Shown here: positions 1 to 11,441 of the stretch, in pieces | Numbering within the stretch: position 1 is the first letter of the stretch | Layout of the letters: the number at the start of each line of letters is the position of its first letter | Assembly (NCBI RefSeq): GCF_025602895.1 | Contig: NW_026516355.1 | Location: 30,711-94,710, forward strand | DNA: 64,000 nucleotides | Origin: Polychytrium aggregatum | Taxonomy: Eukaryota > Chytridiomycota > Chytridiomycetes > Polychytriales | Direction: 5' to 3' | Translations under genes and position numbers: made by a program | The notes under the pieces: model-generated | Told to the model about the DNA's origin: nothing | Databases searched by the model: none | What the model saw: the letters and a program-made list of their open reading frames with translations, nothing else

Positions 1-555
1 CCGTCACCGCCCCCGATCACCACCCAGCACTGCGTCGGCTGCCTTGTCTTGTGGTCGGCGGGTATCCATACAACGCGAGGCCCTGATGAAACACTGTGAC
101 CAGCGAGGGCCGGCGAGAACAGGGCGAGAGCGGCCCCGGGGTGCAGTCGCGGTGAAACCAAGAGAGCGAGACCCGGGCGAGAGGACGCACAGAGACTGCA
201 CGCACAGCATATCCGAGGAGCACACACACACACAGCACATCCGCCACAGACACAATGCAGCCGCAGCGCGTCTGCCATGGCACACACACACACGCGCATG
301 TGGCGCCGTTCTCGCCCAGGGCTCTCGCTGCCCTCTCGCCGCCCTCTCGCCGCGCTCTCGCTCTCGCTCTTGGCCTGCACAGCCACCGCTGCTTTCTCCC
401 CGGATCTTCCGATCGCCCCTCGCCTTTTTATCGGCTTCGGCTGGGTCCGCCCTCCTCGTCCTGCATCTTCCCCATCTGCTTCTGCTCTCAGCGTATAAAG
501 TCCTTCCCTGGCCGACGGGTCTTGGTCCCAGCACATTTCATCTCCTCCATCCACC
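1..555 (+). promoter_or_regulatory. 5' region of the chitin synthase gene
   Basis: No convincing gene is seen before the chitin synthase start. The stretch holds a CA-rich run near 220-300, CT-rich pyrimidine tracts, and a TATA-like TATAAAG at 494-500, about 55 bases before the ATG at 556. Open frames here on both strands are low-complexity and have no family features. Promoter function is inferred from position only. Confidence 0.45.
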
Positions 556-3500
556 ATGTCCAACCTCGGCGGCAGCGGCAGCGGCTACCACCCTATCAAC
601 AAGCAGGGCGCTCCTGCCTTCCCTGATCCTGCCAACTATGGCTCCCAGCAGCAGCAGCAGCAGCAGCAGCAGCCCGCTCAGCAGTCCGCCTATCCCGGGC
701 CCCAGAGCTACGGCGGCCGCCCTGCTTCATCCTTGATCAACACCCCCTCCACAGGCTCGAAATACTACCAGCCGCCTCCGGGTCCGGCCATCCCCATCCC
801 GTCGTCGACTGGCGCCTCCAGTGCCGCCTTCCCAGCTCCCGCCCCGGCGCCTGCTGCGGGACAGGCCCAGCCTTACTACTCGCCCCCCGCCCAGCCCTCA
901 GCGGGCTCCTTCGCCCCGGCCAGCAAGTACGCTCCCCCTTCGCAGCCAACCCCCAACTCGTACTTTGTTCCCATCGCAAGTACTCCCTCACAGCAGTCGT
1001 ATGCAGCTGCCCCGCCCGGCCAGCTCTTTGCCCGCAAGGCGACTCGCAAGGAAGTTCCGCTGCAGCAAAACGGCACCTTCGTCGTCGAGGTGCCTCTGCC
1101 CACGAGCCACATCGAAAACTGCACTTACAAGACCGAGGAGTTCACCAAGATCAGGTGAGCCCGCGCTGCGTTGCCAGCATTCAGCTTTGCCGATTCAACG
1201 GTGGCAACCACACGATCCACAAAGCCAAACTGCCAGACAGAGTTCCCGCGATCCACTGTTCTGCCGGAGGATTGGTATCCCACCCTGCGCTTCGTAACAC
1301 TTGCTGCGCTCCTTCCCTCTGACAGATACACCGCTGCCACCACCGACCCCAACGCCTTTGCTGACAAGTATACGCTGATGCCGCGAATCCTCCGCCGCAA
1401 CGTCAAGATGGCTATCGTGGCTACGATGTATGTGCCTTTCCGGACTGCACTCCTGCCTCCCTAGCGCCGCCGCCATCTGTTGTTCTCGGGCTGCACGGAG
1501 CTCAGATGCTTCCTGTATGTCGGCCACCTGTCCTGACCTTGTCCTTGGTTGCACCGGCGCCGCTCCTACAGGTACAACGAAGACGACGAGCTTTTCTGCA
1601 AGTCCGTCTTTGCTGTCTTCCAGAACATTGCCTACCTCTGCAGCAACGAGTGCCCCGGTGGCCTCGGTCCTGATGGCTGGAAGGACATTGTCCTCTGCAT
1701 CGTCTCGGACGGCCGCACCAAGATCAACAAGCGCGTCCTCACCGTTCTCGGTTGCATGGGTCTTTACCTGGAGGGTCTGACCAAGAGCTCCGTCAACGGC
1801 GAGGAGGTCTCCGCCCACATCTTCGAGTCCATCTGCCAGCGTGCTGTCGACCATAGCCTGGACTTCCACGACGATATGGTCCCAGTCCAGACCATCTTCC
1901 TGCTCAAGGAGAAGAACGCCAAGAAGATCAACTCGCACCGCTGGTTCTTCAACGCTGTGTGCAAGGTCATCGATCCCGAGGTCTGCATTCTCCTGGATAT
2001 CGGCACCAAGCCCACCCGCCAGTCGTTCTTCCACCTCTACCGCGCCTTTGCTGACAACGAGCATATCGGCGGAGCCTGTGGTGAAATCGCCGCCGAGCTC
2101 GGTCCCTGGATGAAGAACCTGCTCAACCCCCTGGTCGCCACCCAGAACTTTGAGTACAAGATGTCCAACATCTTGGACAAGCCGCTCGAGTCCGTCTTTG
2201 GCTACATCTCGGTGCTGCCAGGTGCCTTCTCGGCCTACCGCTTCAAGGCTCTTGAAGGCAAGCCTTTGGAGTGCTACTTCAAGGGCGAGACCATGCACGG
2301 CGGTGCCGATATTTTCTCAGCCAACATGTACCTTGCCGAAGATCGTATTCTGTGCTTCGAGCTGGTCACCAAGAAAAACGAGCGATGGCTGCTCAAGTAC
2401 GTCAAGTCAGCCAAGGCCGAGACCGACGTCCCGGATCAGCTTCCAGAACTGATCTCGCAGCGCCGTCGCTGGCTCAACGGCTCCTTCTTTGCTGCCGTCC
2501 ACGCCCTCCAGCACTTTTACCACATCGGCAACTCAGGCCACAGCCAGGGTCGCAAGATGGCGCTGTACGTCCAGGCATTCTACAACGCCATCAACCTGCT
2601 GTTTTCTTGGTTCTCCCTCGGCACCTTCTACCTGTCTTTCTACTTTGTCTTTGACGTCGCCAAGGGTAGCTCCGATGACACTGGCGCCGAGCCCTCGAAC
2701 CTGCAGGGTATTGATCTGTACTACCCTTACGGCAACGTCGTTTTCTCGGTCGTCAACGCCGTTTACGTCGGCGTCATCTCCATGATCTTCATCTCGGCCC
2801 TCGGCAACCGTCCCCAAGGCAGCAAGTGGCTGTACTGGTCCTGTGTCCTGATCTTCACCGTCATCATGATCATGATGCTCGTCAACGGTGGCTGGAGTAT
2901 CGCCCTTGCCATCCGTGATATGAACAGCTCCATGGTTGATGCCATCAAGTCTGGCAACTCGTTCAGCTCGTTCAACTACTTCTTCACCAACAAGACCTTC
3001 CGCGACATGGTCACTTCGCTCGTTGCCACTTACGGCCTCTACTTTGCGTCGTCCGTCATCCACCTGGACCCCTGGCACTGCGTCACCTCGATGGTTCAAT
3101 ATCTGCTGCTGCTCCCCATGTACATCAACATCTTTATGATCTATGCATGTAAGTTCTTGTGCCTCGTCTGTACCTTGATGAGCAGACTTTGCGACATCTG
3201 TGGCGTGTCTGGTGTATCTGGTGTATCTGGTGTATCTGGTGTTGTCTCTCATCCGCCTTGCTCTCTCACGTCCAGTCACCAACCTGCACGACGTCTCGTG
3301 GGGTACCAAGGGTGACAACACTGTCAGCTCCGCCGGCGATGCTGTCCAAGCCACCAAGGGCGCCGACGGCAAGCAGGTGGCCACCGTCGATATTCCTGAC
3401 GAGAAAGAAGATGTCAACGAGCAGTTCCGCCACTTCCAGCAGCAGCTCGAGCGCCAGAAGAACAAGGAGGAGGAGGCCCCCAAGAAGCAGGATGCCAAGA

Positions 3501-3784
3501 CCCAGCAGGACGACTTTTTCAAGCTGTTCCGTACCCGAGTTGTGCTGCTGTGGCTCGTCTGCAACGGCATCCTCGTCGGCCTCTTCACCAACAAGTCCTT
3601 CCTGATGGCTGTTTTCCCGAACCAGACCCAGCAGCTGGTCAACCCCTTCCTCACCTTCATCTTCTGGAGTGTAGCTATCCTCAGTGCCGTTCGCTTCATC
3701 TTCAGTACCCTCTATATTGTCCAGTGGGCCAGCTCCACAGCCACTAAGGCGGGCCTGCGCAACCCGCTCAAGGGCGAGTTCTAA
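556..3784 (+). CDS. Chitin synthase (GT2, division 1 type)
   Basis: Polymerises UDP-GlcNAc into chitin at the plasma membrane. Four exons are read at 556-1154, 1326-1427, 1572-3148 and 3276-3784; all junctions are GT/AG and in phase, giving 928 aa, a usual length for the family. The first 150 or so residues are disordered and Pro/Gln/Ser-rich, with a run of nine Gln. Catalytic motifs follow in the family order: MYNEDDE at the exon 2/3 join, CIVSDGR near 276, LLDIGTKP near 374, AEDRIL near 490 and QRRRWLNG near 530. Hydrophobic segments follow from about 560. The exon 3/4 join recreates the family signature YAFTNLHDVSWGTKG. A charged loop (residues about 790-850) separates it from two C-terminal membrane helices. 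The last intron contains a small tandem repeat. The gene converges on a chitinase, so both act on the same polymer. Confidence 0.95.
3199..3244 (+). repeat. 10-bp tandem repeat inside chitin synthase intron 3
   Basis: About four copies of a GTGTATCTG-G unit sit within the intron at 3149-3275. They do not reach either splice site. No function is evident. Confidence 0.8.
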
Positions 3785-4199
3785 GCGTGGCGCCAGTTTT
3801 ACCCTCTCGGACTAAATCGCCGGATTGCTTCCCCTTGCGCTGAGCAACGCCTTCATCATTGTTTGGCTGGAGACACCAGCTTCTCGCTTCGCGCTGCCTG
3901 TACTTTCTCCTTCACCGATCCCCAGGCATACTGTGTTGTTGCATCCCGCCGCCCGTGCTTTCTGCAAAGCCATCGATCGATCCCACCCGGCCTGCTCTCT
4001 CTCTCTCTTTCTCCTTTCCCAGATGGCACGCCTGCAGACTTGTTTCGTCGGCATCCACGCATCGGCAATGCAAATACATATGTGATATGCACATGATGTT
4101 CATTCTGCAACTGCGACTGCGACTCGAGAGGCGACCTGGCTGATGCGGCATACTTGGGGGGCCTGTGTGAGGTGGTCTTTGTCTCCCATTTGCTGCTCG
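3785..4199. other. Convergent intergenic region
   Basis: This is the 3' junction between the chitin synthase (+) and chitinase (-) stop codons. It is CT-rich near 3990-4020, has no recognisable gene, and presumably holds both 3' UTRs and poly(A) sites. Confidence 0.5.
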
Positions 4200-6678
4200 T
4201 CACTCACTCATCCACAGCCATGAGATGACGGACGCCCAGCACATGCTGCCGACCACCCACCACACGATCGTTGTCGCATCGACTGTTCTCGCGGTTCGTG
4301 CCGGCGCTGCCTTCGACGTCGCCACGAGCTGAAAGACCTGGCCAGATTGATAGGCGCTCACGGCCGCGGAAATCAGCTCCCCGTTGATGTTGCTGGACGA
4401 GTTATAGTAGTCCTCGGACAGCTCCCAAGCAAAGATACCCCCGAGCTTCCAGTAGCGCGCAAACTGTGCCTTGGCAGTGACAGACTGCACATCGTCGTAG
4501 TTGATGAACACCTTGGAGGTTGGGTTGATGAGGGTCGGGACCTGTGGATGCCGGGATGAGAGAATGTGCCGACAGCCGGATGATCCGGCAGAGAACCCGA
4601 CGAATACTCAACAGATAGCCCTCTCCCTCTCCCAGCACAGAGGTCGCTGCATACCCCACAACTCACCATGACCGAGTTGTGGAAGGTGCGGATCCAACCC
4701 GAGTTGGGCACCGTCTGCGTCGGGGTCTGGAGCACCCCCATAGACCGCAGCCCGCGCCAGCTCCAGTCGCCCGAGTATCCCGGTGGGTTGCAGCCGTCGA
4801 AGGCGGCGTTGTCGAGCATGTCGCCCTTGATTGTAGTGCATGCGCCCGAGGCCGGATCGGATGCATTGGTCAAGGGACATGTCTGAAAGACGCCATCAGG
4901 ATGCGCGGCATCGATGTTGATCGGATAGAACGAGTGCCCGTTGAACTCTAGACCAAGTCGGAGCTGACTTGGGTTGATCCCAAGCACGTTGACGTAGTTG
5001 TTGAGAGTGTCGTTGATCGATATGATCTTGAGGGGGTCGTTTGCAGAGGGAAACAGGGGCGTGTTGTAGCCCGTGTGCGAGTTCCAGTTGCCAGAGTAAT
5101 CGTAGGTCATCACTGCATTATTGAAACCATGGATCACAGAATGAAAGCGTCGGTGAGAATGAAGGGAGCGAAGCAGCAGCAGCACAGAAGTAGTGATCAT
5201 GTCCTTTGTTCAGCAAGCGATCCTCGAGACCCTCCCATGGCACGCATGCCATCACTGGGCATGGAGCACAGGTCGCAGCGGCGTTTTGATCGACACTATA
5301 CCGTAGCCTGAACAAGAGACACCTACCGTTGATGTACGAGAGGTAGCGAGCCCAGATCGGCAGCCAGTTGGTCCCGTTGACATCTGAGTATACCTTGATG
5401 GTCGCTCCGGCTGCGATCGAGATGGTTCGGTTTCCAAGCCGGTCGCGAAGCAGTTTGAGCGTTGTGTTGAAGTTTTGAAAGTCGTGGATGCTCTTGCTAT
5501 TGCATCCGTTGCCCGAGGCGTCTGGATACCTGCAGAGCACATTTCATAGCACAAGAGTTTTTGGGCTTCTGGATGAGTACAACGAATGGGCTCGAACTGG
5601 CCATGGCACAATGAGCAGCGGCTGGTATCGGTTTCTCCTGACTGCAGGCGTGCGACGATAGAAACCAAGCACAGCAGCGAGCAGAGGTCGTCCGTTTGCC
5701 GTTCATGACCAGGGCAAGTACACACGACTTACTCCCAGTCTTGAAAATGTGAAAGAGGACAGAGAGAGGGAGGGCGGAAGGTCGTCAGCAAGAGCGATCA
5801 CAGCTGCGTCCTCGGTGCGCTGGTGCCATTCGAAAACCAGCTCTCCGTCAGCGTTGCCGTACCAATATCGATTCCATCAAATGCATACGAGCTGTTGATG
5901 AGAGTCGACACCACCGAGCTGACAAAGTTCTGCCGCCCGGCATCCGTCGAGAAAGCTTGGCTGAATTGAGTGGAGTTGGTCCACCCTGCGGTACGAGTTA
6001 TGTGAGTACAATGTGCTGCCACTGCTACTGTTGCTGATCGTCGTGCCTGTGACCACATCCGATACACTCCGCCATTGCGATGCGGTGTTACCTCCGATGG
6101 ATGCACTGAGCAACCAGAGTCCCGGATGCGTCGTCGTTGGTTTGGTTCCGCCGAGCAAGTAATTTTTGGATTGATAGAATGAGATGAGCAGGCCGTCGGA
6201 GCTACTTTCAGCTGACCGGTCTCTCTCTGGTTCCATGTGGAGCTTTCGCGACAGCAGTCGCTATACAGGAAGCACGGCGCTGCTCATTCCTTTGCGCCAG
6301 CGGATTACTCGCTCGCTCACATTGTGGTGAATCCATAAACACTCTTGAGCTGATTGAGCTTGGGGATGTTGATGTCATCGTTGGCCTTGAGTGTGGGAAT
6401 GACGCTGCCGTTGGCGCTGACAGTGAAGAAGGCTGGTATGCCAGGCAGGCTCCCTCAGTCAATCTGCCTCGGGCTCAACCCGACTAGGATTTGGCGCAAG
6501 GGGGAGAGGAGCCATATTTACCATAGAGTATTTGGCTGATGTTATTGTAGTTGAGGGTGCTAATGTCAATGTTGTTTTGGTTCGCCCAGTTCGGAACGTA
6601 TGCTGCTATGTCGGCCGACACCAGGCTTGCCCAAAGGACCTGCACGACCAGCAGCGCTATCAGCGGAACGCTCTTCAT
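4200..6678 (-). CDS. Secreted GH18 chitinase with hydrophobic C-terminus; two microexons
   Basis: Hydrolyses chitin outside the cell. It starts with a signal peptide (MKSVPLIALLVVQVLWASLVSA). Eight exons fit in phase (467 aa): 6678-6522, 6432-6321, 6105-6092, 5985-5863, 5739-5733, 5529-5327, 5112-4667, 4541-4200. The 14-nt exon supplies IASIGG of the conserved SIGGW motif. The 7-nt exon (ACTGGGA) supplies DW and part of the catalytic Glu of FDGIDIDWEYP. Without these two exons the active site is not encoded. Further family motifs are VMTYDYSG after exon 7 starts and GIFAWELSEDY near the end. The tail, after a Ser/Ala/Arg stretch, is a hydrophobic segment (IVWWVVGSMCWASVISWLW), which suggests a GPI-anchoring signal or a membrane anchor. 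The enzyme class is certain; the anchor and the exact microexon borders are inferred. Confidence 0.9.
5733..5739 (-). other. 7-nt microexon of the chitinase (catalytic DWE)
   Basis: The minus strand reads TTTTCAAG, then ACTGGGA, then GTAAGT. Joined to GGAATCGATATTG upstream and GTATCCAGAC downstream it gives GIDIDWEYPD, the DxxDxDxE catalytic motif. No neighbouring frame supplies these residues. Confidence 0.85.
6092..6105 (-). other. 14-nt microexon of the chitinase
   Basis: It is bounded by TTGCTCAG upstream and GTAACA downstream on the minus strand. Phase 2 in and phase 1 out recreate TTIASIGGWTNS across the two joins, which is the substrate-binding beta-strand motif of GH18. Confidence 0.8.
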
Positions 6679-6968
6679 TGTGCCAAGAGAGGGAGGGAGA
6701 AGGAGAAATGAAATTGATTTGGAGGAGAAAGAGCCGGGTCCGGGTTGGCTTTCCTCGCCAGATGTCGGGAGTAGGCGTTTTTATGGAAGCCAACTGGTTT
6801 CTGAGCATCGGATGTGGTACCATTTGGCCATTCTTTCCATCAACAACGGGCTGACGGAGGATCATTGTCAAGCGTCGGGGAACATATGGTGTGATCCGGT
6901 TCGTTTTCAGCATGGCAAACCGACACATCGCACGCGGTGCATCCGGTATTTTACAGGCGATCCAATAT

Positions 6969-7245
6969 AAAACGGGACACCCGGGATTTTGACCATTCAT
7001 CGAATATTTTGTTACCCAATGTTATCGCGCGCTGGCCATGACCATTCGCCAGACGGTGTGGAATCGCGACGTCAACGCGGCGCGCAACATGATCACAGTA
7101 TGCAGGTCGATTGTGGAGATCGGAGAGCGACCGGCGGTCTTCACTCGGAGGCTGCCAAAGTGATCTGATCTATTTATTGTGGCTTTGCTTGACGCATGCC
7201 ATCACATACTACATGTTCATGGAAACGGCTGTGGTGTCCCGTTTT
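6969..7245 (+). mobile_element. Decayed Fanzor/TnpB-type transposon remnant with 13-bp inverted termini
   Basis: AAAACGGGACACC at 6969-6981 is the exact reverse complement of GGTGTCCCGTTTT at 7233-7245, so the 277-bp stretch has terminal inverted repeats. Inside it, an open frame 6993-7163 ends with QTVWNRDVNAARNM followed by an Arg/Pro-rich tail (ERPAVFTRRLPK) and a TGA at 7161. W/DRDxNAAxN is the last RuvC motif of TnpB and its eukaryotic Fanzor relatives. The earlier RuvC motifs and the zinc ribbon are missing, so this is an internally deleted, non-autonomous copy. A second copy of its right end lies at 15386-15520. No clear target-site duplication was found. Confidence 0.7.
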
Positions 7246-7464
7246 TTTCTGAATATAGTGTAGAACCTTGTACTCAAGTGCTGTCGCTGGGTGGGCTTGT
7301 GTCCCCCCACAAGCGAACCCGGTAGATACGAAAGCCATCCCGAAACATGAAACGGAATACCATACTTTTCTACTATATTAGGGGGGAAGGGTGAGTGGGT
7401 AGAAATATGCACACCCGTCATCTACAAGTACTATCCACATCCTGGAGGCATGGGTCATCGGGAA
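7246..7464. other. Intergenic sequence
   Basis: This lies between the transposon remnant and the stop codon of the FIGNL1-type gene. No gene or repeat is recognised. Confidence 0.4.
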
Positions 7465-10400
7465 CTACTTTCGATTGACGCTTCCGTACTCGCCATCGAA
7501 TTTGATGTACAAATCGAGGTCCTTGTCGGAGACGGAGGCGCGGACCTGGGTCAGGGCTTCGACAAAATCGCAATACATGATCGGCCGAACATCGCTTGCG
7601 TTGATATTGCGGATGTCTTTGATGTCTCGGATGGGCCCTAGTATCAGCGGAAGAGACTCGTGTCAGCTCACCCACTGTCGATAAATGCATTTGGCTCGCA
7701 AACATGGGCTCGCTGTGCATCCAGTCACGTACCGAGGGCCGCCTCACGAACCAAGCCGTCCATGTCCGATCCACTATAGCCTAAGCACGACAAAAGCGTC
7801 GGGAGAATCACGCTGGTTAGCTTCATGCATGTCCGTGCGTATCTGGAATTGCCTATGGCCCGGCGTGATGCACCAAGTGCTCCGTCCGGGCGGGCTATCC
7901 GTACCATCGGTTTTGGTGACGATCGTGCAAATCTCTTCCTCCGAGAGCTGGTGTGTTTGCTTCTTGAGTAGATTCTCGACGATACATCGTCTGGCATCTG
8001 CCTCTGGGAGCGGGATGTACCTGATGTCGTCATAGCGAAGCGCACGTTCGGTTAGAGGTGTCCGGCGGCAATCTACCGCGACTCGGATGTGACTTTTGTC
8101 CCGTTGGAGCTTACAGCTTCTTTCGAAAGCGTCTTCGTGCCGCTTCGTCGATCTCCTGGGGCCGATTCGTTGCTCCTGGATTCAACAGATGCTGTCTTAT
8201 GAGTCTCCAAAGCTATCAGCACTGCTTGATGACGGATATCGGCCATGGGAATGCACAGATTGAATCGAGCGCAAGCTGCCCACCGATCATAAGGATGCGG
8301 TCCTCGGCACTTGTACCGCATCCATCGAATTGAATCTGGGTCGCAGGAGTGGATGCGGTCGTAGTCAGCATCGTGCCAACAGTCGGGGACACACCCTTGG
8401 CCGCCCTGGCCAATGGCAGCGGGTCGCGACTCACCAGAAACTCCGTCTTGATCCTTCGTGTGGCCTCGACCTCGCCATCCGTGCGTTGGGTCAAAAGCGA
8501 GTCGATTTCGTCAACGAAGATCACGCTCGGCTGGTGAACCCGGGCCACCGCAAACAGCGCCCGGACCATCTTTTCGCCTTCGCCAATCTGATCCGCAATG
8601 AAAGCAGTCGATCATGGCACGTTAGCAGATCCGCCAGTCTCACTCCGAACGGCTGTGCACAAAGCAAGCGGTCGTAGACATACCCATTTTGATGTGAGGG
8701 ACGATGAGCTGATGCTGAAGAATGTTGCCCCAGACTGGCTCGCGATGCACTTCCCTATCAGAGTTTTGCCTGTGGTGCGCAGGGCGGTTAGAACCCCAGC
8801 TGAAGCAACCCCCCGGCTCGTGTAGGTTGGCTTGATGGAGACATACCCGTTCCTGCGTTGCATAGAGAGAGCAAGGATCAGTTAAACATAGAGTCTTGAT
8901 GATCCCTAATGCCATCGTCTACTTACCTGGTGGTCCAAACAGGAGCAATCCTTGATGTGAACACAAGAAGAAGCAAGTCAGAAACGATGCTTGTCCCAGC
9001 CACGACCAAGTGAATGCTTGATTTCACCCGACAAGTCTCCGGCGGCCTACCCTTCGGTGGCCCGCGCAGTCCCGTGAAGATATCTGGACGCAGCATGGGC
9101 CAAACAACGATTTCTTTGATGGTGTTCTTGGCGTGCTCAAGGCCGGCAATGTCGTCCCTAGGGAAACACCACAGACAAACGGCGTCAATCGAAGATATGC
9201 AAATGCCCGATCCAGTCGCAACAACATCCAGGCCATCAATGGCACGCACAACATCGACAGCGAGTGCAGCACCAGCACCAGCACCAGCACCAGCACCAGC
9301 ACCAGCACCAGCACCAGCACCAGCACCAGCACCAGCACCAGCACCAGCACCAGCACCAGCACCAGCACCAGCACCAGCACCAGCACCAACTTACCAGTCT
9401 ATGCCGGGAGTTTGGTCCATGATCTCGTTCATGATCATCTCGATCATACGCGGCTCAATGTTCCTGAGACGCTCATCGATGAGCTCCTCCTCCTGGTCTA
9501 CCAGTGCCGAGCCAGGACCAGATCCGGATCCAGATCCGGATCGAGACACAGGTCCGGGCCGGACGGCCATCGGCTTTGCGTTCCTTTGTTGTCCGCGCAT
9601 GGTCCTGCGTTGCGGCGTGGTGTCCATACATGTATGATATTAGCTCATTTCATGATCTCGGCTCAGAAGCAAGCGCAGCTGTGCTCTCCCGACTGGGGGT
9701 GTCATACCCGTACGAGTCCTCCTCATCCCGCTGGTCTTTGCTCGACATCAGGGGCGGGACAAACTTGCCGATGCCTCGCTTCATGGTGGTGCCGAGGCTC
9801 CGCTTCTTGTTGGCTGTGATGCTATTGGCGGCCTGGGCTGCCCCTGACCGGCCGTTCTTTTTCTGGCTGTCCTGGACCAGTTTCTGATAGCCACTTACGA
9901 AGCCATTTCCTGAGGCGCCCGCACCTTCGTCGTCCGAAGCGGGTTCCGCTTGACGCTGAGCAGCGATACAGAGTGGTTAGGGCCATAGCTGGATGGCTGC
10001 GGCGGAGCGCACTTGCACTGCTGCCCTTCCATTTGCAGGTCCTGGGCATATTGGTCAACCAAGAGCCTACCTTGCGATTCCGCCCAAAGGTGCTTTCTCT
10101 TATATCCGACGGCTCTGTTTCCACGGCCATTCTCCGAGGCGGCACGGAGCCCATCTGGTTCGGATACGACCTTTCGACCCTGGAGCCCTCTCGCTGGCTG
10201 TAGGGCTTGTGGGAATACGCCCCCGGCGGGGGAGAGGTGAGTCGGTCAGGTATCCTCTGGGGCTGCTGGGGTCCGCGCGATTGGTGGTGACTGAGGAGCG
10301 ATTGCCGGAAAGTGCGTACGGCCGAGAGGATAATATCAGAAACGGAACATGGGAGTAAGCGGATGGTGGCAGTGAACCGACATGGGAGCTGCCGGATATA

Positions 10401-11441
10401 ATCCAAACAGGCATACCTGCCGAAGCTCGAAGAGTCCCGTCCAGAAGTAGAGCCAGCATATTCGCCCTGGCGGTCGTTGTACTGAGGTGTATACGCCGGG
10501 GTGGCATATTCATCCTCGCGGAAGAGCGGCAGACCTCGAATAAACGGCCGTATCGATGGAGGCTCCTGGATGAAGATTGGGTCTGCTTCGATTTTCTGGT
10601 GATGGATGAGCAGCGATGTCGCCAGAAGATTTCAGCGAAACACGTTGCCGCAGTGGATGAACTTGGGATGCGGTGCCAGCAGGTCGCAGGATGCTTACCA
10701 GGCCTTCGAACTCTTCAATCCCAAGCTTCACTTCGGCTGGTTTGTTTGATACGGCGGGAGTGCCCCACTTTCTGGCTTTCTCTGCGACAATCTCGGTGAT
10801 CTGGTGTGCGATTGTGCCATCGAGTTGGCTGTTCAGCTGCATCGCCATGATCTGGCTGTACTTTTCCAAAACCTAAGGAGCGGGAAGTGGCAGACAATTC
10901 GTCAGCAACCAAGCCAAAGTTGAGAACCTTAGGTCCAGGCCATCGAGACGAGGCAATTCGAGACCAGCCAAAGCCGAGAGCAGAGTTGCTTCGGTCGGCC
11001 GGTGGCTCGTTGATAGTTCTGTCGACTGAGCGAACCGATGAACCGAGCCCATGTCTCTGGCCGACCAATCCTCGCCATGATGCAGCGGAAAATCATATCG
11101 TGGGCAGGACAGACGACCAGATGCAGGCTCGGCCGGATCGAAGAGACAGACGACCTTCACGAACGCTTCTGGCTCACCCTCGATTCTGCTTGCTCAAGCC
11201 CAAGAAGCTGACAGCTTCTCCGGGCGTGCTCCAAGGTTTCGCTTTGATCGGTGGGACGCTGGAGCTGATGGACGACCTCCAGCTTGGCGCAGCCCAGCGT
11301 CAGAAGAAGCATCTGCAAGTTCTCGGTCGACTTGTGCAGCGACTTTGTGGTCTGTGGTGACGGGGTGATGTTGGCCGAGCTGTGAAGTCGGTAGAGCCTT
11401 GTGAAATCGGCCTCCAACGAGGCGCCGGCGGTTTCGACCAT
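7465..11441 (-). CDS. FIGNL1: Fidgetin-like AAA ATPase (FIGNL1 type)
   Basis: AAA ATPase of the meiotic clade (fidgetin/spastin/katanin/VPS4). FIGNL1 proteins dismantle RAD51 filaments in homologous recombination and may act on microtubules. Sixteen exons fit in phase, giving 706 aa (human protein 674): 11441-11178, 10872-10699, 10595-10417, 10290-10071, 9955-9708, 9604-9395, 9157-9051, 8950-8927, 8852-8847, 8769-8684, 8587-8435, 8335-8284, 8175-8115, 8020-7905, 7780-7733, 7637-7465. Conserved blocks include [43 protein letters not shown] (Walker A), [12 protein letters not shown] (Walker B), [16 protein letters not shown] (sensor and Arg finger) and [14 protein letters not shown]. Walker A is split by a 24-nt and a 6-nt exon. 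Exon 1 is the least certain: it is supported only by phase and helical character. Confidence 0.88.
8847..8852 (-). other. 6-nt microexon inside the FIGNL1 Walker A motif
   Basis: The minus strand reads AACGCAG, then GAACGG, then GTATGT. With the flanking exons, CCACCAG + GAACGG + GCAAAACT gives PPGTGKT. Skipping it would leave PPGKT and destroy the P-loop. The flanking introns are 74 and 77 nt. Confidence 0.85.
9268..9388 (+). repeat. Hexanucleotide microsatellite (CAGCAC)n, about 20 copies, intronic
   Basis: A near-perfect CAGCAC/ACCAGC array fills half of the FIGNL1 intron at 9394-9158, starting a few bases after the splice donor. On the sense strand it reads GGTGCT. Confidence 0.95.

Noticed and set aside
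1195-2298. Long minus-strand open frame (367 aa) opposite chitin synthase
   Set aside because: It lies wholly antisense to a conserved GT2 enzyme, has no family motif and follows the GC-rich codon pattern of the sense gene.
9024-9389. Open frame encoding a long Val-Leu repeat
   Set aside because: It is only the translation of the intronic GGTGCT microsatellite.
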